A DNA stretch of 8,265 nt from Actinomycetota bacterium (GTDB lineage: Bacteria; Actinomycetota; Thermoleophilia; RBG-16-64-13): NCBI GenBank assembly GCA_023488925.1, contig JAMDDA010000116.1, forward strand, positions 1 to 8,265. The letters are read 5' to 3'. The stretch's first letter is position 1, and the number at the start of each line of letters is the position of its first letter. Below, piece after piece: positions 5,459 through 8,265 of this stretch. Made by a program: the position numbers and the translations under genes. Below the pieces are notes generated by a model. It was not told where the DNA came from. It was given only the letters and a program-made list of their open reading frames with translations, and made no database searches.

Positions 5459-6040
5459 TCAGCCCGAGGCGGACGGGTTGAGCCCCGCCACCACCGCGAA
5501 GAAGTACGGGCTCACGACCTCCGTCGCCGCCACTGCGAACCACGGCTCGAGGATCGCCCCCACCTCTTCGGGAGTCAGCCGGTGCTCCAGCCGCGGGCCC
5601 CGGTCGGCCGCTTCCTCCGCGCGGCGCCAGTCGACCACCACGAATCGTCCCCCGGGCCGGAGAGCGCGGGCCAGGCGTTCCAGGCCGGGGCGCCCGTGCG
5701 TCTCGTGGAAGGTGTTTATACTGAGTGCCCGATCGACCGACCCCGCAGCCAACGGCAGCTCGTTCACATCGGCGAGCACCAAGCGCACGTTCGCCGGGAC
5801 GCCCTTCTCCCGATGACGGCGCTGCATCTCCGCCTGTAGCTCGACGGCGTACACTGTGCCCGTCGTCCAGGCGGCCACCCGGTTCGTATAAAAGCCGGTG
5901 CCGCTGCCCAGATCGACGATATCCTCGGACCCCCGCAGGTCCAGGAGGCGGCGCAGCTGTTCCTCGCTCAGCATAGTAAGCCGGGTCTCGTCATCGAGCA
6001 CTGCGGCTCGGCCGTGCGGAAAGAGTTTGCCGTGTTCCAC
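5459..6040 (-). CDS. Class I SAM-dependent methyltransferase
   Basis: A 193-residue SAM-dependent methyltransferase of the small soluble Methyltransf_11/25 type. Motif I is DIVDLGSGTGFYT (40-52), the acidic end of strand 2 is VYAVELQ with E67 for the SAM ribose, the motif II region is LVLADVNELPL (88-98), and RALRPGGRFVVVDWR (125-139) is the usual post-II/III segment. The substrate cannot be predicted. The start is assigned to GTG at 6040 because it is preceded by GAGGT with suitable spacing and the protein then begins MEHGKLFPHGRAAVLDD, like relatives that start with a short H-K-F/L-x-P leader; the frame is open to 6127, and a second GTG lies 12 bases upstream of the chosen one. It ends 179 nt before the next gene and has a CsoR-like repeat 51 nt upstream of its start, so it is likely a separately regulated unit. 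Confidence 0.88.
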   Translation of the reverse strand: MEHGKLFPHGRAAVLDDETRLTMLSEEQLRRLLDLRGSEDIVDLGSGTGFYTNRVAAWTTGTVYAVELQAEMQRRHREKGVPANVRLVLADVNELPLAAGSVDRALSINTFHETHGRPGLERLARALRPGGRFVVVDWRRAEEAADRGPRLEHRLTPEEVGAILEPWFAVAATEVVSPYFFAVVAGLNPSASG

Positions 6041-6178
6041 GCTCGACCTCACATTCTCGCATTCCCGCCAACCGCAGGAGTATGCCACAGATACCCACGG
6101 GAGTATGTGAGGACTCCCGGGTGACAATCCCCGCCGCGGCCGAACATGGCGTGGTATCCGGTTTCGACGGCCCCGGCC
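6041..6178 (-). other. Intergenic region upstream of the methyltransferase
   Basis: 138 nt holding the 3' hairpin of the DedA-PAP2 gene, the operator-like repeat at 6091-6106 and an additional half-site at 6077-6084. TTGTCA at 6127-6122 could be a -35, but no -10 stands at proper spacing, so I do not call the promoter. Confidence 0.45.
6091..6106. promoter_or_regulatory. Second ATACCC-type operator, upstream of methyltransferase
   Basis: ATACCC-ACGG-GAGTAT: same length and spacing as the site at 5371-5386, with one arm mismatch (five of six pairs). An extra copy of the half-site GGAGTATG lies at 6077-6084, 23 bp from the copy at 6100-6107, about two helical turns. This suggests the same regulator controls the methyltransferase and the small helical gene. 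Confidence 0.45.
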
Positions 6179-6198
6179 TCAGGAGCAGGGAGGCCGGG
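6172..6198 (-). terminator. Hairpin overlapping DedA-PAP2 stop codon
   Basis: CCCGGCCTC (6172-6180) and GAGGCCGGG (6190-6198) form a perfect 9-bp stem with a 9-nt loop that includes part of the stop codon. No T-tract follows on the transcribed strand, so it is a non-canonical terminator at best. Confidence 0.5.
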
Positions 6199-7582
6199 CA
6201 TTGCGATCCCGGTAGGTACGGGCCAGGACGGTTGCCGCGGTGATGCAGATGGTGGTCCAGAAGGCTCCCACTGCGTAGCCCGCGAGAACGTCGGTCAGAT
6301 AGTGGACTCCAAGGTACAGGCGGCTGAACCCGACCAGGACCACAACGGCCGCAGCCCCCAGCAGCACATACACCCGGTTCTCCCAATGGCGCACCCAGGA
6401 CGCCGCCAAGAGACCCAGGGGCAGATAGAGGGCCACCGCCGCGGTGGCGTGGCCGCTGGGGAAGGAGTACCCCGACGCTTGGATGAGCGGATCCACGAAG
6501 TCGGGTCGAGGCCGCTGCACCAATACCTTGAGTATCGCCGTCATGAGGGCCGAGCCGCCGGTGGCCGTCGTCAAGACCAGCGCCTCCGGCCAGCGACGGC
6601 GCCAGACGAGAGCACCACCGGCCGCCGCGGCCACCGCCACCGTCCACCAGGCGCTGCCGAAGAAGGTCACCACCACCATGGCCGAGGTCAACCACGGCAC
6701 GGCGTGGTCGTGAAGCACCAGGGCGACCGCCCGGTCGAGAGCGGTGATGGGGTCTTGCGCCCGCACATCCTGTAGCAGCACGGCGAAGAGCCACACGAAC
6801 AAGACCGACAGCACCAGGCCGAGCGTGAGGCCCAGCCCGTATGCCCTGCGGGGAGAGAAGCGGCGCATGAGCCAGTCGATCTGCGGAGCGAACCATCTCG
6901 CCACGTACCGCACGAACCGCCAACGCAGCACCGCGTCGGTGAGCCCGCCCGCCAGCTCGCCCAACACCGCCCGCCGTGCCGTGAGCCACCGCCCGAGCAG
7001 CCAGAAGAACACGGCCGTCACGGCGAAGAGGAGCAGGAACAAGCTGACCCGCCCCAGCCACTTCTCCACCAGATGGTAGCTCTTCCCGAAAACGAAGCCG
7101 AGCAGGGTGATGGACACGGCCCAGGTGACTCCCCCGACCACGTTGAAGAGAAGAAAGCGCCCGTAAGGCATGCGGGCCGAGCCGGCGATGAAAGGAGCGA
7201 GGGAGCGCAGAAAACCGACCCAGCGACCCAGCATGATCGTCTTGCCGCCATGACGCCCGAAGTACCGGTCCACCCGCTCGAAGTGGTGCGACTTCACACG
7301 GAACAAGCGCGGGTGCCGCAGAACGTACTCTCTCCCGAGCCTGCGTCCCAGAAGATACCCGACACTGTCGCCCAGGATGGCGGCCACGGCCACCACGACC
7401 AGGAGGTCGCCGAGGTCGAGTACGCCCTGAGCGGCCAGCGCCCCGGCCAGCAGCACCACTGTCTCTCCGGGGACCAGGAGGCCTACCATGGCCGAGGTCT
7501 CCAGGAAGGCGACGGCGAAGACGATCCAAAGACCCCACTGCCCCGCCACCCGGGAGAAAAACTCGAGGGCCGTCTGCACCAT
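6179..7582 (-). CDS. DedA-PAP2 fusion membrane protein
   Basis: A 467-residue integral membrane protein with two domains. Residues 1-200 are a DedA-family domain: the acidic motif FLETSAMVGLLVPGE (26-40), a long hydrophobic segment at 59-78, and GRWVGFLRSLAPFIAGSARM (119-138) with the conserved arginines. A basic cytoplasmic linker (about 201-247) follows. Residues 248-455 are a PAP2 phosphatase with all three catalytic motifs intact: K352-x6-RP (KVLVQRPRP), PSGH at 375-378, and SR-x5-H-x3-D with S420, R421, H427 and D431. DedA proteins include undecaprenyl-phosphate translocases, and PAP2 enzymes of this type dephosphorylate undecaprenyl pyrophosphate or other lipid phosphates (family knowledge); one polypeptide could therefore dephosphorylate and flip the same carrier lipid (inference). 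The start is ATG at 7582 with GGGAG eight bases upstream; a longer reading would overlap pdaD. It follows pdaD by 17 nt, so the two are likely co-transcribed. Confidence 0.92.
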   Translation of the reverse strand: MVQTALEFFSRVAGQWGLWIVFAVAFLETSAMVGLLVPGETVVLLAGALAAQGVLDLGDLLVVVAVAAILGDSVGYLLGRRLGREYVLRHPRLFRVKSHHFERVDRYFGRHGGKTIMLGRWVGFLRSLAPFIAGSARMPYGRFLLFNVVGGVTWAVSITLLGFVFGKSYHLVEKWLGRVSLFLLLFAVTAVFFWLLGRWLTARRAVLGELAGGLTDAVLRWRFVRYVARWFAPQIDWLMRRFSPRRAYGLGLTLGLVLSVLFVWLFAVLLQDVRAQDPITALDRAVALVLHDHAVPWLTSAMVVVTFFGSAWWTVAVAAAAGGALVWRRRWPEALVLTTATGGSALMTAILKVLVQRPRPDFVDPLIQASGYSFPSGHATAAVALYLPLGLLAASWVRHWENRVYVLLGAAAVVVLVGFSRLYLGVHYLTDVLAGYAVGAFWTTICITAATVLARTYRDRNARPPCS

Positions 7583-7599
7583 ACTCGGTCTCCCGGGGT

Positions 7600-8175
7600 T
7601 CAGCTCCCCCGGTGGCCGACGAAGACGGCAGCCGCCACCGCGGTGGTCCACCGCCCATCGGGGTCGCCCGCCGCCGCGGCCGTGATGTTCATGGTGCGGT
7701 ACAGCTGGCCTCGTATCTCCAGCTGGCTGCGGCGGTCATCCCAACCGGCGTCTTCGAACTCCAAGCCCATCGTGCTCGCGAGCATGCCCGCAGCCAGATC
7801 CTCGGCGATGGCCCCCGCCTGCTCGGCGGTCTGGCCGTACCCCTCGTACTCGCTCAGGTAACCGTAACGGGTGGCGTCTTTCGGCCGGGCCAGCCCGATG
7901 GAGGCAGCGATGAGCCGGCCGGGCTCGTCGGTGGCGATCTCGGCGACCACGCAGAACGTGACCGCGCCCGGCCTGATGAGACGCACTCCTTCCTCTTTCT
8001 CGATCAGCTCGCAGTGCGGGGGAAAGATGCTCGATACCCGCACGAGATTGCAGCGTTCGATACCCGCTTCGCGCAAAGCGAATTCGAAAGAGGTGAGCTT
8101 GCGGCGTGCCACCCCCACACCCTCGGTCAGAAAGACCTTGCTGGGGATCAGAAGCCCGTACTCGCTGGAATCCAT
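7600..8175 (-). CDS. pdaD: Pyruvoyl-dependent arginine decarboxylase
   Basis: A 191-residue proenzyme of the PvlArgDC family that converts arginine to agmatine, the first step of one polyamine route. The self-cleavage site is RVSSIFPP: cleavage between S48 and S49 would turn S49 into the pyruvoyl group of the alpha chain, leaving a 48-residue beta chain. Further family features are the N-terminal KVFLTEGVGVARRKLTSFE, GIERCNLVRVSS, the conserved RPGAVTFCVVAE strand (68-79), ASIGLARP (91-98) and GYLSEYEGYG (105-114). The start at ATG 8175 is supported by AAGGAGG eight bases upstream; the open frame above it has no second ribosome site. The natural downstream partner, an agmatinase or agmatine deiminase, is not in the window; the next gene is the DedA-PAP2 fusion. 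The family is common in archaea and patchy in bacteria, so transfer is possible, but base composition does not differ from the neighbours. Confidence 0.93.
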   Translation of the reverse strand: MDSSEYGLLIPSKVFLTEGVGVARRKLTSFEFALREAGIERCNLVRVSSIFPPHCELIEKEEGVRLIRPGAVTFCVVAEIATDEPGRLIAASIGLARPKDATRYGYLSEYEGYGQTAEQAGAIAEDLAAGMLASTMGLEFEDAGWDDRRSQLEIRGQLYRTMNITAAAAGDPDGRWTTAVAAAVFVGHRGS

Positions 8176-8265
8176 GCCGCTCGCCTCCTTACTCGCAGGC
8201 CCTCGCCCGCCGGACGCGCAACAGCATAGCAGAGCGCCGTTCCCGGCGACTGCCGGCATAAGGGA
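8176..8265 (-). other. Upstream region of pdaD, partial
   Basis: 90 nt reaching the window edge. It contains the AAGGAGG ribosome site and a possible -10, TATGCT (plus-strand 8222-8227), without a recognisable -35. The pdaD promoter may be here or beyond the edge. Confidence 0.3.

Noticed and set aside
5280..5543. N-terminal extension of the 75-residue protein across its promoter
   Set aside because: The extension overlaps the methyltransferase gene and the promoter/operator; GAGGAGG precedes the internal ATG at 5279.
5991..7658. 555-codon minus-strand open frame covering the DedA-PAP2 gene and part of the methyltransferase start
   Set aside because: Out-of-frame reading of the DedA-PAP2 gene, extremely rich in R, G and P, while the alternative frame has complete domain motifs.
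1..8265. CRISPR, tRNA, insertion sequence or phage elements
   Set aside because: No spaced direct repeats, cloverleaf, transposase motif or terminal repeats were seen on either strand; intergenic gaps are all short.

Overview
The window is GC-rich bacterial DNA in which every gene I can support lies on the minus strand, so transcription runs from high to low coordinates. Starts are mostly preceded by strong Shine-Dalgarno sequences (AAGGAGG, GAGGAGG, GGAGGG). The gene content is a FixCX electron-transfer module, a DUF3870 protein, a pyruvoyl-dependent arginine decarboxylase and a DedA-PAP2 fusion. This would fit a GC-rich member of the Firmicutes/Bacillota or a neighbouring, often anaerobic, lineage. 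That placement is an inference from gene content and is not certain.

In transcription order the window opens with pdaD (arginine to agmatine). It is followed 17 nt later by a membrane protein that fuses a DedA transporter domain to a complete PAP2 phosphatase domain. Next come two single genes: a small class I methyltransferase (GTG start) and a 75-residue helical protein of unknown role. Each is preceded by a similar ATACCC-N4-GGGTAT inverted repeat resembling operators of the CsoR/CstR/RcnR repressor family. The one before the 75-residue gene sits exactly inside a recognisable promoter spacer. A DUF3870 gene follows. It has no clear ribosome site, and its start codon lies at the centre of a 28-bp imperfect palindrome.

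The left half (about 1-4510) looks like one catabolic or respiratory operon: class III CoA-transferase (CaiB/BaiF family), acyl-CoA dehydrogenase, fixC and fixX (cut by the window edge). The likely logic is activation of an acid by CoA transfer, a flavin-dependent redox step on the acyl-CoA, and electron exchange through the FixC flavoprotein and FixX ferredoxin. The arrangement recalls the cai/fix genes of carnitine metabolism, but the actual substrate cannot be read from the sequence. FixA and FixB (the ETF subunits) are not between the dehydrogenase and fixC and must lie beyond the left edge or elsewhere. The operon has a candidate promoter, a perfect 19-bp palindrome at the predicted transcription start, and a terminator-like hairpin with a T-rich tail in its roughly 200-nt leader. 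This suggests repressor control plus possible attenuation.

I see no tRNA, rRNA, CRISPR array, insertion sequence or phage gene. The most interesting unexplained material is regulatory: the two metal/persulfide-type operators, the DUF3870 start-codon palindrome, and the palindrome plus attenuator in the CoA-transferase leader.
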